Source of the DNA: Devosia marina
Lineage (GTDB): Bacteria; Pseudomonadota; Alphaproteobacteria; Rhizobiales; Devosiaceae
Assembly: GCF_009758415.1 (NCBI RefSeq)
Contig: NZ_WQRF01000012.1
Location: 1-51,609, forward strand
Reading direction: 5' to 3'
Length of the DNA: 51,609 bases
The notes beneath the pieces are model-generated. The model did no database searches, was not told the origin of the DNA, and worked only from the letters and a program-made list of their open reading frames with translations. The first letter of the stretch is position 1. Each line of letters opens with the position of its first letter. A program made the translations under genes and the position numbers. Positions 26,150 through 34,888 of the stretch are shown piece by piece.

Positions 26150-27361
26150 GTGACCGGCTGGCAGCAGACCCCCGCGACCGCAGTTCTGATTCTGGCAGAC
26201 GGCACCCGCCTGGAAGGTTTCGGCCTCGGCGCTGTCGGCCATGCCGCCGGTGAAGTGTGTTTCAACACCGCCATGACCGGCTATCAGGAAGTCCTCACCG
26301 ACCCATCCTATGCCGGGCAGATCATCACCTTCACCTTCCCCCATATCGGTAATGTCGGCACCAATGACGAAGACATCGAGACGGTGAACATGGCCGCCCT
26401 TTCGGGCGTGCGCGGCGTTGTGCTCAAGGCCGACATCACCAATCCGTCCAACTACCGCGCTGCCGAAAAACTCGACGCCTGGCTCAAGAAGCGCAACATC
26501 ATCGGCATCGCCGGCATCGACACCCGCGCCCTGACCGCGCTGATCCGCGAAAAGGGCATGCCCAACGGCGTCATCGCCCATGAGCCGACCGGCCAGTTCG
26601 ACGAAGGCTCGATTGCCGCCGAACTCAAGGCCTTTCCGGGCCTCGAAGGTCTCGACCTCGCCAAGGAAGTCACCACCGCCCAGACCTATCACTGGGACCA
26701 GACCGGCTGGCAGTGGAATGTCGGCTACGGTACGCTGGAGAACCCAGAGTTTCACGTCGTGGCCATCGACTACGGTGCCAAGCGCAACATTCTGCGCTGC
26801 CTCGCCGATCAGGGTGCCAAGGTCACCGTCGTGCCCGCCACCGCCAGCGCGGCCGATATCCTGGCCCATAATCCCGATGCAGTCTTCCTCTCCAACGGAC
26901 CTGGCGATCCGGCCGAGACCGGCAAATATGCCGTCCCCACCATCCAGAAGCTGATGGAAACCGGCAAGCCCATGTTCGGCATCTGCCTTGGTCACCAGCT
27001 CATGGGCCTGGCCCTTGGCGGCAAGACCTCCAAGATGCATCAGGGCCATCATGGCGCCAATCATCCGGTCAAGGACCTGACCACAGGCAAGGTCGAGATC
27101 ACCTCGATGAACCACGGTTTCGCTGTGGATGCCGACAGCCTGCCCGCTGGCGTCACCCAGACCCATGTGTCCTTGTTCGACGGCTCCAATGCGGGCCTGG
27201 CCGTGGATGGCAAGCCGATCTTCTCGGTGCAGTACCACCCCGAAGCCAGTCCTGGCCCCAAGGACAGCCACTATCTGTTCACGCGCTTCCTCAATCAGGT
27301 GCGCAAGCAGAAGGGCCTGCCAGAGAAGCCGGAATACGTTGCGGCGGGCGATGCGGCCTGA
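26150..27361 (+). CDS. carA: CarA, carbamoyl-phosphate synthase small subunit
   Basis: Glutaminase subunit that feeds ammonia to CarB for arginine and pyrimidine synthesis. The 403 residues hold an N-terminal CPSase domain (~8-150, with LEGFGLGAVGHAAGEVCFNT) and a class I glutamine amidotransferase domain (~195-385). The nucleophile cysteine is in GICLGHQLMG, and the His and Glu of the triad are in SVQYHPEAS. I chose GTG 26150 with TTGGAGA 10 bp upstream, since the product then starts like other rhizobial CarA proteins; ATG 26111 is the alternative. carB is not adjacent, as is common in this group. Confidence 0.96.
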   Translation: MTGWQQTPATAVLILADGTRLEGFGLGAVGHAAGEVCFNTAMTGYQEVLTDPSYAGQIITFTFPHIGNVGTNDEDIETVNMAALSGVRGVVLKADITNPSNYRAAEKLDAWLKKRNIIGIAGIDTRALTALIREKGMPNGVIAHEPTGQFDEGSIAAELKAFPGLEGLDLAKEVTTAQTYHWDQTGWQWNVGYGTLENPEFHVVAIDYGAKRNILRCLADQGAKVTVVPATASAADILAHNPDAVFLSNGPGDPAETGKYAVPTIQKLMETGKPMFGICLGHQLMGLALGGKTSKMHQGHHGANHPVKDLTTGKVEITSMNHGFAVDADSLPAGVTQTHVSLFDGSNAGLAVDGKPIFSVQYHPEASPGPKDSHYLFTRFLNQVRKQKGLPEKPEYVAAGDAA

Positions 27362-27469
27362 TTCATTCAGGGCCTCATTCCGAGACTCTCGCGGTACGTT
27401 CCTGAACAAAGTTATTGTTGAGGGCGGCGCGGTTATCGCGCTGTCCGCCGCCCGGCATCTGCTTAGGCT

Positions 27470-27643
27470 TTAGTTGTCGCTATCGCCATGCGAACTGACG
27501 CTACGCGGACCGTTGGACTCGCGGTCAGGTTCACTCCGCTCGCCTGTTTCCTGCTGGTCCCTGGACTGCGACGGGCCGCTATCTTCGCGGGGCCGCTCGA
27601 TTTCGTCAGGCTGCGCCGGACCGGTCTTCTGATGTTTGTCCAT
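27470..27643 (-). CDS. Possible small hydrophilic protein
   Basis: A 57-residue, highly charged, Gln/Ser/Arg/Glu-rich product starting MDKHQKTGPAQPDEIERP, with no hydrophobic segment and probably no stable fold. GGAG lies upstream of the ATG. I recognise no family. The low-complexity composition and the lack of other evidence leave real doubt that it is expressed; otherwise 27362-27710 would be a 350-bp gap with only a weak GC-rich hairpin at 27422-27453. Confidence 0.4.
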   Translation of the reverse strand: MDKHQKTGPAQPDEIERPREDSGPSQSRDQQETGERSEPDRESNGPRSVSSHGDSDN

Positions 27644-27710
27644 GATATCGCTCCACTCGCTGAGCATACTCAAGGGATCGCGCCCGGTTGAGTTCGCTTC
27701 ACGCTCAGGG

Positions 27711-28217
27711 TTAGCCCCATTTTTCCAGCACCGGGCCGCCTTGCCCGCCGACCGGATCGCTTTTTGGCAATGGCACCTGCGCGATCCGTTCATCCGCCCC
27801 GGGCCGCTCGCCCACCTCTCCTCGCATCAGGTCGGCACTGAACCCTGGCGGATAGGCACCCACGACGAGAAAATCGTCGCTCGCCTCCAATTTCTTGTGT
27901 CCCGTTCCGGCCGGCAGCACGATCACATCTCCTGCCGAAACCGAAAACTCTCGTCCCTCAGGCCCGCCCAGTTGCAGCCGTGCATGGCCCTGCGCCACGC
28001 CCAGGCACTCGTGGGTGTTTGAGTGATAATGATGGTAGTCATACACGCTCCAGCGCCAGGCGCTTGGCCAGCCATTGACGTCGAACAGCGCCTCCAGGGC
28101 CTCCGCCGAGGGCGATGAAACCGCTGCCTTGTAGATCACCGTCGGTAGCGCGGTATTGGGGATCGCGCCGCCATCGGCGAAATGCTCCAGTGTAACTCCA
28201 GCCAGATTGCCTTGCAT
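27711..28217 (-). CDS. Cupin-domain protein (YjlB-like)
   Basis: A 168-residue single-domain cupin. Motif 1 appears as YHHYHSNTHECLGVAQGHARL and motif 2 as VSAGDVIVLPAGTGHKKL, together supplying the His/Glu metal ligands. The helix before the barrel and the WRWSVYDYHHYH run recall YjlB-type proteins. Members bind a metal and often act on sugars or small organic acids; no substrate is evident. GGAGG precedes the start. It stands alone between unrelated genes. Confidence 0.85.
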   Translation of the reverse strand: MQGNLAGVTLEHFADGGAIPNTALPTVIYKAAVSSPSAEALEALFDVNGWPSAWRWSVYDYHHYHSNTHECLGVAQGHARLQLGGPEGREFSVSAGDVIVLPAGTGHKKLEASDDFLVVGAYPPGFSADLMRGEVGERPGADERIAQVPLPKSDPVGGQGGPVLEKWG

Positions 28218-28267
28218 GTGCGCCTCCGTTTAGCCCATGCAACGCGCAAGCCCCGTCGCTGGTTCGG

Positions 28268-29188
28268 CTACACATTCCCCGAAAACGTATCGCAATCCCC
28301 CGGATTGCCCGACTGATACCCACGCGCAAACCACTCCTGCCGCTGCGCCGAAGTCCCATGATTGAACGTCTTGGGCACTGCAAAGCCCTGCATGCGCCTT
28401 TGCAGCGTGTCGTCGCCGATCTGGTTGGCCGCGTTCAGCGCTTCCTCGATATCGCCGCTATCGAGCAGGTTTTCCTGCCCCGCATAATTGGCCCAGACCC
28501 CGGCATAGCAATCGGCCTGCAATTCCACCCGCACCGACCACGCATTGGCCTCTTCCTGCCCCATCGACTGCCGAACCCGGTTGAACTCAGGCAACACCCC
28601 GGTCAGGTTCTGGATGTGGTGCCCCACTTCATGGGCCAGCACATAGGCCTGGGCAAAATCGCCCGGCGCCCCGAACTGGCGGTGCAACTGGTCATAGAAG
28701 GAAAGGTCGATATAAACCTTGCTGTCCCCCGGACAGTAGAACGGCCCCACCGAGCTGTCCGCTGCTCCGCAGGCTGTGTTCACCGCATCGGTAAACAGCA
28801 CCACTACCGGCTCGGGAAAGTCTTCCCCGATGGCGGCAAACTGTTCATTCCATAGATCCTCGGTTTCCTTGACCACCACGCCGACGAAGTCGGCCAGCTC
28901 GTCTTGTCCCTCCGCTGGAAGCTGCCGCGAAGTTGCGCCGGCGCTCGGCACACTGCCCGATCCGCCGGTCAGCATGTCCAGCGGATTCTGCCCGGTGGCG
29001 AACCAGATGATCCCCAGCACCACCACAATGCCGATCAGCCCCGAAATCCCGCCGCGCGAACCACGCCCGCCGGTCGGAATGCGAATGCCGCCGCTGCGCC
29101 CCAGACCGCCCAGGCCACCCAGCCCGCCGCTGCGCCGGCCGCGTCGATCCTCGATATTGGAGCTGCGCTCCCGACCCCGCCACTTCAT
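28268..29188 (-). CDS. Neutral zinc metallopeptidase, YpfJ family
   Basis: A 306-residue protein. A Gly/Arg-rich cytoplasmic N terminus (~1-47) is followed by one TM helix (~48-66, GLIGIVVVLGIIWFATG) and a periplasmic peptidase domain. The zinc-binding HEXXH-type motif is AHEVGHHIQNLTG, with the downstream acidic ligand expected in VRVELQADCYAGVW. This matches the YpfJ/KPN_02809 family of putative neutral zinc metallopeptidases. The physiological substrate is unknown. Paired cysteines around CGAADSSVGPFYC fit a periplasmic location. Confidence 0.92.
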   Translation of the reverse strand: MKWRGRERSSNIEDRRGRRSGGLGGLGGLGRSGGIRIPTGGRGSRGGISGLIGIVVVLGIIWFATGQNPLDMLTGGSGSVPSAGATSRQLPAEGQDELADFVGVVVKETEDLWNEQFAAIGEDFPEPVVVLFTDAVNTACGAADSSVGPFYCPGDSKVYIDLSFYDQLHRQFGAPGDFAQAYVLAHEVGHHIQNLTGVLPEFNRVRQSMGQEEANAWSVRVELQADCYAGVWANYAGQENLLDSGDIEEALNAANQIGDDTLQRRMQGFAVPKTFNHGTSAQRQEWFARGYQSGNPGDCDTFSGNV

Positions 29189-29283
29189 CGTCGCGCGCCT
29201 TTCACATTTTCATGGACGCTAGCAGTAAGTGGAGTGCGGGGGAACTCGTTCCACGCGGGCTATGCCGATGAACGCAAAGCCCA

Positions 29284-29304
29284 CTTCCCCCTGCAAGGGG
29301 GAGG
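29284..29304. repeat. GC-rich dispersed hairpin repeat, copy 1
   Basis: A 9-bp stem, CTTCCCCCT / AGGGGGAGG (one wobble pair), with the loop GCA sits between the metallopeptidase and the mannitol-dehydrogenase gene. It shares the CCTCCCC...GGGGAGG core with copies at 31873-31922, 32275-32327 and 47736-47756. It may also act as a terminator. Confidence 0.6.
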
Positions 29305-29347
29305 TGAGTGCGATTGATCCGAAAGGCCCTGGCAAAGCTGGGAGGGG

Positions 29348-30820
29348 CTACCCCGCCGCCTTTGCCACCGTCGCCCGGGCACCTTCGTCGAACAGGCTCT
29401 CCAGATGCCCGACGACCACTGCGCGGAATTCCGCATTCGCCGCCAGATCGGCCCCAAACACTTCGCTCAGCCCGACCAGCCCATCGAACAGTGCCTCTGC
29501 GTCGTCCCCGGCATCAGCGGCAATCGCATGCATTTTGAGCGCCAGCGGATCGCGTACATCGATCTCGCCGCCGTCCTCGGCCACGCCGGTGACATAGCGG
29601 ATCCAGGCCGCCACCCCGAGAGCCAGCCGCTTGAACCCCTGCCCCGCTTTCAACCGGTCACGGATCGTACCCAATAGACGCTGCGGCAGTTTCTGGCTGC
29701 CATCCATGGCAATCTGCCAGGTCCGGTGCTTCAATGCAGGATTGCCAAACCGCTCCAGCAACTGATCACGATAGGCACCCAGATCGACGCCTGGCATATC
29801 CAGGGTCGGCATGGCTTCCTCGGTCATAAGCCCGTGGATCAGCTTCACATAGGCCGGATCGCCCATCACTTCGGCGATGTATTCATAGCCACCCAGATAA
29901 CCGGCATAGGCCATGGTCGAATGAGAACCATTTAGCATGCGCAGCTTCATCAGCTCGAACGGCTCGACATCCTCGACCAATTGCGCGCCCACCGTCTCGA
30001 ATTCAGGACGGCCCAACGGGAAATCATCTTCGATCACCCATTGGGTGAACGGCTCGGTCATGATCGGCCAGGCATCCTCCGCCCCGAGCAATCCGGCCAC
30101 TTCGTCACGATCGGCATCGGTCGTAGAGGGCACGATGCGATCCACCATGGTCGAGGGAAAGGCAACAGACTTCACCCACTCGCCCAATTCCGCATCGCGC
30201 AGCGTTGCATAGGCCGTAACGATCCGCTTGGCTGTCTCGCCATTGCTCGGCAGATTATCGCAACTCATCACCGTAAATGGAGCCACGCCCGCTGCCTTGC
30301 GCCGCGCCAGCGCCTCCACCAGCATGCCCGGCGCCGATTTCGGCGCGGTCGGGTTGGCCAGATCGTGTACGATGTCGGAATGCTTCTGGTCCAACTCCCC
30401 GGTCGCCGGGTCATGGCAATAGCCTTTTTCCGTCACCGTCAGCGAAACGATGCGGATCGCTGGGTCTGCCATAAGCGATAGCAATTCCTCGCGTTGCGTG
30501 TTGGCGTCCATCACCGAAAGGATGGAACCGATCACCCGCGGATGCGTGCCCTCGGCGTCGCGCACGGCAATTGTATAGAGCCCGTCCTGCGGCTCCAGCG
30601 CCTCCTTGGTGTCGGGCCGGCGAAGGCTTGCCCCGATAATGCCCCAGCTCGGGTCCTGGCCCAGCAGATCGTCGACATAAACCGCCATATGCGCCCGGTG
30701 AAATGCCCCGATCCCCAGATGCACGATTCCCGGTGTCACCTTGGCCCGGTCATAGCCAGGCACTTTCGTGCCCTTGGCGAGTGTGGCAAGGCTGGCTGTG
30801 TTGAGGCGCGGGCTGGACAC
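29348..30820 (-). CDS. Mannitol dehydrogenase-family oxidoreductase (fructuronate reductase-like)
   Basis: NAD-dependent polyol/uronate dehydrogenase of the long-chain mannitol dehydrogenase family, 490 residues. The N-terminal nucleotide-binding part begins with GIVHLGIGAFHRAHMAVY (~28-45). The C-terminal catalytic domain contains the family motif KLRMLNGSHSTMAYAG with the catalytic Lys and the Asn/His pair. Possible substrates are mannitol, arabinitol or mannonate/fructuronate. The divergent neighbour is a 2-keto-3-deoxygluconate kinase, which favours a uronate role (UxuB type), but this is inference. I chose GTG 30820 because GAGGAG precedes it and the product then has the family's usual length. 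Confidence 0.88.
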   Translation of the reverse strand: MSSPRLNTASLATLAKGTKVPGYDRAKVTPGIVHLGIGAFHRAHMAVYVDDLLGQDPSWGIIGASLRRPDTKEALEPQDGLYTIAVRDAEGTHPRVIGSILSVMDANTQREELLSLMADPAIRIVSLTVTEKGYCHDPATGELDQKHSDIVHDLANPTAPKSAPGMLVEALARRKAAGVAPFTVMSCDNLPSNGETAKRIVTAYATLRDAELGEWVKSVAFPSTMVDRIVPSTTDADRDEVAGLLGAEDAWPIMTEPFTQWVIEDDFPLGRPEFETVGAQLVEDVEPFELMKLRMLNGSHSTMAYAGYLGGYEYIAEVMGDPAYVKLIHGLMTEEAMPTLDMPGVDLGAYRDQLLERFGNPALKHRTWQIAMDGSQKLPQRLLGTIRDRLKAGQGFKRLALGVAAWIRYVTGVAEDGGEIDVRDPLALKMHAIAADAGDDAEALFDGLVGLSEVFGADLAANAEFRAVVVGHLESLFDEGARATVAKAAG

Positions 30821-30953
30821 GGAAAATCTCCTCGAGACATGCGGCTTCCATCTTGTATGGAAGTTTGGCGCAAGATAGAGCCTCTTTAGTGGTAAGCCCT
30901 TGCCGGAGCAAGCCCACACCGGCATAACCCGATTGAAGTTCAGGAGGATATCC

Positions 30954-31862
30954 GTGGCCAAACGCATCGTCTCAATCGGGGAATGCATGATCGAGATGAG
31001 CGGCGGTGAAGACCGCACCTATCGTCTCGGCTATGCCGGGGACACGCTCAACACCGCCTGGTACCTCCGCGCCCTGCTTGATCAGGACTGGTCGGTCGAC
31101 TACGTCACCGCTCTCGGTCAGGACCGCTACTCAAGCGATATCCGCGCCTTCCTCGACGACAACGGCATCGGCACCAACCACATCCAGACCATTCATGATC
31201 GCCGTCCTGGCCTCTACATGATCCACCAGGAAAAGGGCGACCGGCACTTCACCTATTGGCGCGACAGCTCCGCTGCAAAACTTCTGGCCGACGACAAATC
31301 CGCTCTCGCCAATGCCGTCGAAGGCGCCGAACTGGTCTATTTCTCCGGCATTACCCTGGCCATTCTCGCCCCCCGCGCCCGCGGGCGCCTGCTCGGCGCC
31401 ATCGTCAAGGCGCGCGACAATGGTGCCAGAATCGCCTTCGATACCAATCTCAGGCCCGCCCTCTGGTCCTCGCCCCGCGTCATGGCTGGCGTCCTCACCG
31501 CCGCCGCGAGCCTCTGCGACATCGTTCTGCCCACCCATACCGATGAGGCACCCCTTTTCGGCGACAAGACCATCGACGACACCGCCGACCGCTATCTCGA
31601 ACTCGGCGTCGAGGAAGTCGTGGTCAAGGACGGCAGCAAGGAAGCGCTGATCGCCACGGCCAACGAGCGCGTCCGCATCGCCCCGCCCCCAGTCACCAAT
31701 GTGGTCGACGCCACCGGCGCCGGCGACAGCTTCAACGGCGCCTATCTCTCCGCCCGCCTCACGGGCAAGAACTTGCGCGAAGCCGCCGAGGCAGCCCACC
31801 GTACCGCCGGCATCGTCATCGGCCACAAGGGCGCCTTGGTGGATCCGAAACTGGTACGGTAG
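30954..31862 (+). CDS. kdgK: 2-keto-3-deoxygluconate kinase (PfkB family)
   Basis: A PfkB/ribokinase-fold sugar kinase of 302 residues that likely phosphorylates 2-keto-3-deoxygluconate to KDPG for the Entner-Doudoroff aldolase. Features are the N-terminal GECMIEMSGG and YRLGYAGDTLNTAWYLRAL, characteristic of KdgK, the substrate-side DTNLRPALW, and the C-terminal anion hole and catalytic base in NVVDATGAGDSFNGAYL. I chose GTG 30954 with AGGAGG 6 bp upstream. The divergent oxidoreductase fits a hexuronate pathway, but no dehydratase or aldolase is nearby. Confidence 0.9.
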   Translation: MAKRIVSIGECMIEMSGGEDRTYRLGYAGDTLNTAWYLRALLDQDWSVDYVTALGQDRYSSDIRAFLDDNGIGTNHIQTIHDRRPGLYMIHQEKGDRHFTYWRDSSAAKLLADDKSALANAVEGAELVYFSGITLAILAPRARGRLLGAIVKARDNGARIAFDTNLRPALWSSPRVMAGVLTAAASLCDIVLPTHTDEAPLFGDKTIDDTADRYLELGVEEVVVKDGSKEALIATANERVRIAPPPVTNVVDATGAGDSFNGAYLSARLTGKNLREAAEAAHRTAGIVIGHKGALVDPKLVR

Positions 31863-31872
31863 CTCTTTCTGT

Positions 31873-31922
31873 CCTCTCCCGCTTGCGGGGGAGGGGGACA
31901 GCCGTCAGGCGGTGGAGGGGGC
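31873..31922 (+). repeat. Inverted flanking repeat, left copy (dispersed repeat copy 2)
   Basis: About 50 bp: CCTCTCCCGCTTGCGGGGGA, then GGGGGACAGCCGTCAGGCGG and TGGAGGGGG. It has an outer hairpin (CCTC...GGGGAGG) and an inner one (GCC-GTCA-GGC). It matches the reverse complement of 32275-32327 closely, except that the inner hairpin differs in sequence but keeps its pairing. The stop codon of the DUF559 gene (31905-31907, minus strand) lies inside it. Confidence 0.75.
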
Positions 31923-32255
31923 GGCCGTACGCACAATGGCCACTACAACTGCCGCAGACCGATGCTCCACGTCTTCAGTGGTAAACTTGAGCACACGAAT
32001 TCCCTCTCTCTCAAGCCAGGCGGTCCTGCGTCGATTGTATTCCACCCGCTCTGCGTGCATCGGACCATCGATCTCGACACAAAGCTTGGCCTTGGCACAA
32101 TGGAAGTCGAGGATGAATGGGCCGACCGGATGCTGCCGACGAAAGTGCAGCTTGAATTGATCCCGCCGAAGCAATGACCACAGCGTCCGCTCCGGACCAG
32201 TCATGGCCCGTCTAAGCGATTTGGCGCGCTGCCGGATGAAATCTGGTGCTCGCAA
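31905..32255 (-). CDS. DUF559 endonuclease-like protein
   Basis: A 116-residue protein of the DUF559 family, related to very-short-patch-repair (Vsr) endonucleases. The N-terminal helical part carries QRAKSLRRAMTGPERTLWSL. The PD-(D/E)XK-type core has FRRQHPVGPFILDFHCAKAK and CVEIDGPMHAER (D50, E61 and D63 are candidate metal ligands), and the helix YNRRRTAWLEREGIRVLKF follows. Its start is uncertain (TTG 32255). The last residues, TAAPSTA, and the stop are encoded by the flanking repeat. The function of the family is unknown. The gene sits between two inverted copies of a hairpin repeat. Confidence 0.85.
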   Translation of the reverse strand: MRAPDFIRQRAKSLRRAMTGPERTLWSLLRRDQFKLHFRRQHPVGPFILDFHCAKAKLCVEIDGPMHAERVEYNRRRTAWLEREGIRVLKFTTEDVEHRSAAVVVAIVRTAAPSTA

Positions 32256-32274
32256 CCATGCCTCCCCGCAGCCG

Positions 32275-32327
32275 CTCCCCCCTCCACCACGCTACGCGTG
32301 GTCCCCCTCCCCCGCAAGCTGGGGAGG
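32275..32327 (-). repeat. Inverted flanking repeat, right copy (dispersed repeat copy 3)
   Basis: On the minus strand this reads CCTCCCCAGCTTGCGGGGGA, then GGGGGACCACGCGTAGCGTG and GTGGAGGGGG. It has the outer hairpin of the left copy and an inner hairpin CCACGC-GTA-GCGTGG. It points inward towards the DUF559 gene, 20 bp upstream of that gene's first possible start codon. Confidence 0.75.
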
Positions 32328-32353
32328 AATACGCACCCGTGGCATCCATTTCA

Positions 32354-32371
32354 CCGTCATCAAACTGTCAT
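32354..32371 (+). promoter_or_regulatory. Pho box upstream of cpdB-like gene
   Basis: CCGTCAT-CAAA-CTGTCAT: two 7-bp half-sites with the standard 4-bp spacer and 11-bp period. A weak third unit (TGACCAA) follows at 32376 after AAAT. It lies 176 bp upstream of the phosphodiesterase/nucleotidase start. This predicts PhoB control of a phosphate-releasing enzyme. Confidence 0.7.
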
Positions 32372-32547
32372 AAATTGACCAACCGGTAAAAACTTCATAG
32401 CGTCTCCATCCAGCCGTCATGCGCGCGTCATTTGCGCAAGGCATGAGCGGTCTGCTCCCCGTGGACGGGGAAGCGCCAAGAACCGGTCGAAAACCGGCCG
32501 CCGGGAGCACGCCCCCGGCAAAGCGGCACTTCATTGGAGACGATCAA

Positions 32548-34533
32548 ATGAACTTCTTCCCAGCCATTTCTCGGCGCAGCTTCCTGGCCGGTTCGGCCAG
32601 TGTGGGCGCCATGGTCGCCATGCACCCCTTCGCAGTCATGGCGCAGGCCAACCAGGCCCATCTGCGCATCATGGAAACGACGGACATTCACGTCGCCATC
32701 CTGCCTTACGACTATTATGCCGACGCCCCCAACGACACCATGGGTCTGGCGCGCACCGCTGCCATCATCGAACAGATCCGCGCCGAGGCCGGCAATGCCG
32801 TGCTGTTCGACAATGGCGACCTGATCCAGGGCAACCCGATGGGCGATTACATGGCCTATGAAAAGGGCCTTGATCAGGGCGACATTCACCCCGCCGTCGC
32901 CGCGCTCAACACGCTGGGCTATGACGCGGCCACCCTCGGCAATCACGAATTCAACTACGGCCTGGAATTCCTCGACCGCGCGCTTGAAGGCGCCAACTTC
33001 CCGCTGGTCTCGGCCAATCTGGTGCGCGGCACCGAGTTGGGCGACAACCCGCTTGAAGACGACACCTATCTCGAGCCCTACCGCATCTTTGAAAAAGAAC
33101 TGACCGACGGCTCAGGCGCCACCCACACGGTCAGGATCGGTGTCATCGGCTTCCTGCCGCCGCAGATCATGACCTGGGATGCCACCCACCTGACTGGCAA
33201 GGTCGCCGTGCGCGACATCGTCGAGACCGCCGAGGCCTGGGTTCCCAAGATGCGCGAAGAAGGTGCCGACATTGTCGTCGCCCTTTCCCATTCGGGCATC
33301 GATGGCAGCGAATACGTCCCGGGTATGGAAAACGCCTCGCTGCAGCTTGCTGCCGTCGAGGGCGTCGACGTCGTCCTGACCGGCCATCACCACCGCGTCT
33401 TCCCGGGCCCTGACTACGCCGACGTGCCCGGCGCTGATATCGAAGCTGGCACCCTCAACGGCAAGCCGGCGGTGATGCCCGGTTTCTGGGGCTCACACAT
33501 GGGCCTGGTCGATCTGCTGCTCGAAGTCGATGCGGCAGGCAAGTGGGCCGTGGTATCCCACACCTCCGAAGCGCGCCCGATTTTCGAACGCGTCGAGCGC
33601 GAGAACATCCCCACGGTGGAATCCGAGCCTGAGGTCGAAGCCTCGGTTGCCGAAGAGCATCAGGAAACGCTCGATTACATCCGCCGCCCGGTTGGGGAAA
33701 CGGCCGCTCCCCTGCACTCCTATTTCGCCCTGGTCGCCGATGACCCATCGGTACAGATCGTCTCCCAGGCCCAGTCCTGGTACATTGAGCAGATGATGAA
33801 GGGCACCGAATGGGAAAGCCTGCCGATCCTGTCGGCTGCTGCTCCATTCAAGGCCGGCGGCCGTGGCGGCCCGGACTACTACACCGACGTGCCGGTCGGT
33901 CCGGTCGCCATCAAGAACGTGGCTGACCTTTATCTCTACCCCAACACGATCCAGGCCCTGGTCGTCACCGGCGCGGATGTGAAGAACTGGCTCGAACGTT
34001 CGGCCGGCATCTTCAACCAGATTGAAGCCGGCGCCACCGATGCCGATCTGATCAATCCGGATTTCCCGTCTTACAATTTCGACGTGATCGACGGCGTCAC
34101 CTACAAGATCGACCTCACCCAGCCCTCTAAATATTCTTCCGACGGCAAGGAAGAGATCAATCCCGACGCCAATCGTATTGTCGACCTGATGTTTGACGGG
34201 GCGCCGATCGATCCGGAGGCCAAATTCGTCATCGCTTCGAACAACTACCGCGCCGGCGGTGGTGGCTCCTTCCCGGGCACCGGTGCCGAGAATATCATCT
34301 TCATCGGCCCGGATACCAACCGGGACATCATCGTCCGTTTCATCATCGAAAACGGCACCATCAACCCCAAGGCAGACAGCAATTGGTCGCTCGCCCCGAT
34401 TGGCGACACGACCGTGCTCTTTGCCACCGGCCCGAAAGCTGCTGACAAGGTGGCCGATGTCACCGCCGTCAGCATCGAAGCGACCGGGGAAACCGACGAA
34501 GCCGGCTTCGGCATCTACCGCATCACACTCTAG
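32548..34533 (+). CDS. cpdB: Tat-exported 2',3'-cyclic phosphodiesterase / 3'-nucleotidase (CpdB-like)
   Basis: A periplasmic metallophosphoesterase of 661 residues that hydrolyses 2',3'-cyclic nucleotides and 3'-nucleotides to nucleosides and phosphate. A Tat signal lies at the N terminus ([13 protein letters not shown], cleavage near MAQA). The calcineurin-like metallophosphatase domain follows, with [31 protein letters not shown] and [12 protein letters not shown]. The C-terminal 5'-nucleotidase domain carries [17 protein letters not shown] chose ATG 32548 with GGAGA upstream because it begins the Tat signal. The Pho box at 32354 and the RNase T2 gene downstream suggest use of RNA as a phosphate source. 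Confidence 0.92.
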   Translation: MNFFPAISRRSFLAGSASVGAMVAMHPFAVMAQANQAHLRIMETTDIHVAILPYDYYADAPNDTMGLARTAAIIEQIRAEAGNAVLFDNGDLIQGNPMGDYMAYEKGLDQGDIHPAVAALNTLGYDAATLGNHEFNYGLEFLDRALEGANFPLVSANLVRGTELGDNPLEDDTYLEPYRIFEKELTDGSGATHTVRIGVIGFLPPQIMTWDATHLTGKVAVRDIVETAEAWVPKMREEGADIVVALSHSGIDGSEYVPGMENASLQLAAVEGVDVVLTGHHHRVFPGPDYADVPGADIEAGTLNGKPAVMPGFWGSHMGLVDLLLEVDAAGKWAVVSHTSEARPIFERVERENIPTVESEPEVEASVAEEHQETLDYIRRPVGETAAPLHSYFALVADDPSVQIVSQAQSWYIEQMMKGTEWESLPILSAAAPFKAGGRGGPDYYTDVPVGPVAIKNVADLYLYPNTIQALVVTGADVKNWLERSAGIFNQIEAGATDADLINPDFPSYNFDVIDGVTYKIDLTQPSKYSSDGKEEINPDANRIVDLMFDGAPIDPEAKFVIASNNYRAGGGGSFPGTGAENIIFIGPDTNRDIIVRFIIENGTINPKADSNWSLAPIGDTTVLFATGPKAADKVADVTAVSIEATGETDEAGFGIYRITL

Positions 34534-34550
34534 GTCGTGCACAAAAAACG

Positions 34551-34573
34551 CGGGCGTCCCACTGGGACGCCCG
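34551..34573. terminator. Bidirectional terminator
   Basis: A 10-bp perfect stem, CGGGCGTCCC / GGGACGCCCG, with the loop ACT is preceded by AAAAAA and followed by TTATTAT, so it serves cpdB on the plus strand and the small TM gene on the minus strand. Confidence 0.9.
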
Positions 34574-34597
34574 TTATTATCTGGTCAGCAGCCGCTT

Positions 34598-34795
34598 CTA
34601 CTGTCCGTCCGGCGTCACATCGACACTCACGGCGGGAACGTCGAGATCGACAGTGCCCCCACCAGAGCCGTCGCCATTGAAAAAGACCAGGTAGCCGATG
34701 GCCAGCAGCGCCAGCACCACAATGATACCGACGATCATTCCAGCGCCGCTCCCGCCTCGGTCGACAACTACAGTTTCACGATCAGGTTCAGACAT
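34598..34795 (-). CDS. Small single-TM protein, paralogue of the 15958 gene
   Basis: A 65-residue protein. An acidic N terminus (MSEPDRETVVVDRGG) precedes one TM helix (~21-38, VGIIVVLALLAIGYLVF) and a short Gly/Asp/Val tail. The TM differs by one residue over 17 from the protein at 15958-16320, while the codons differ at many positions, so these are old paralogues. AAGGAGG lies ~7 bp before the ATG at 34795. Function unknown; a membrane micro-protein is likely. Confidence 0.75.
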   Translation of the reverse strand: MSEPDRETVVVDRGGSGAGMIVGIIVVLALLAIGYLVFFNGDGSGGGTVDLDVPAVSVDVTPDGQ

Positions 34796-34888
34796 TCCAT
34801 GCCTCCTTTGGCTATGGCAGGAGAACGGCGCTGGCAGCCTGGCGGTTCCGGCATGCTCAACCGGCACAAAAAGCCCCGGAGATGAAAC

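Noticed and set aside
27422..27453. GC-rich inverted repeat after carA as a terminator
   Set aside because: The 8-bp stem has a 16-base loop and no T-run, so it is too weak to call.
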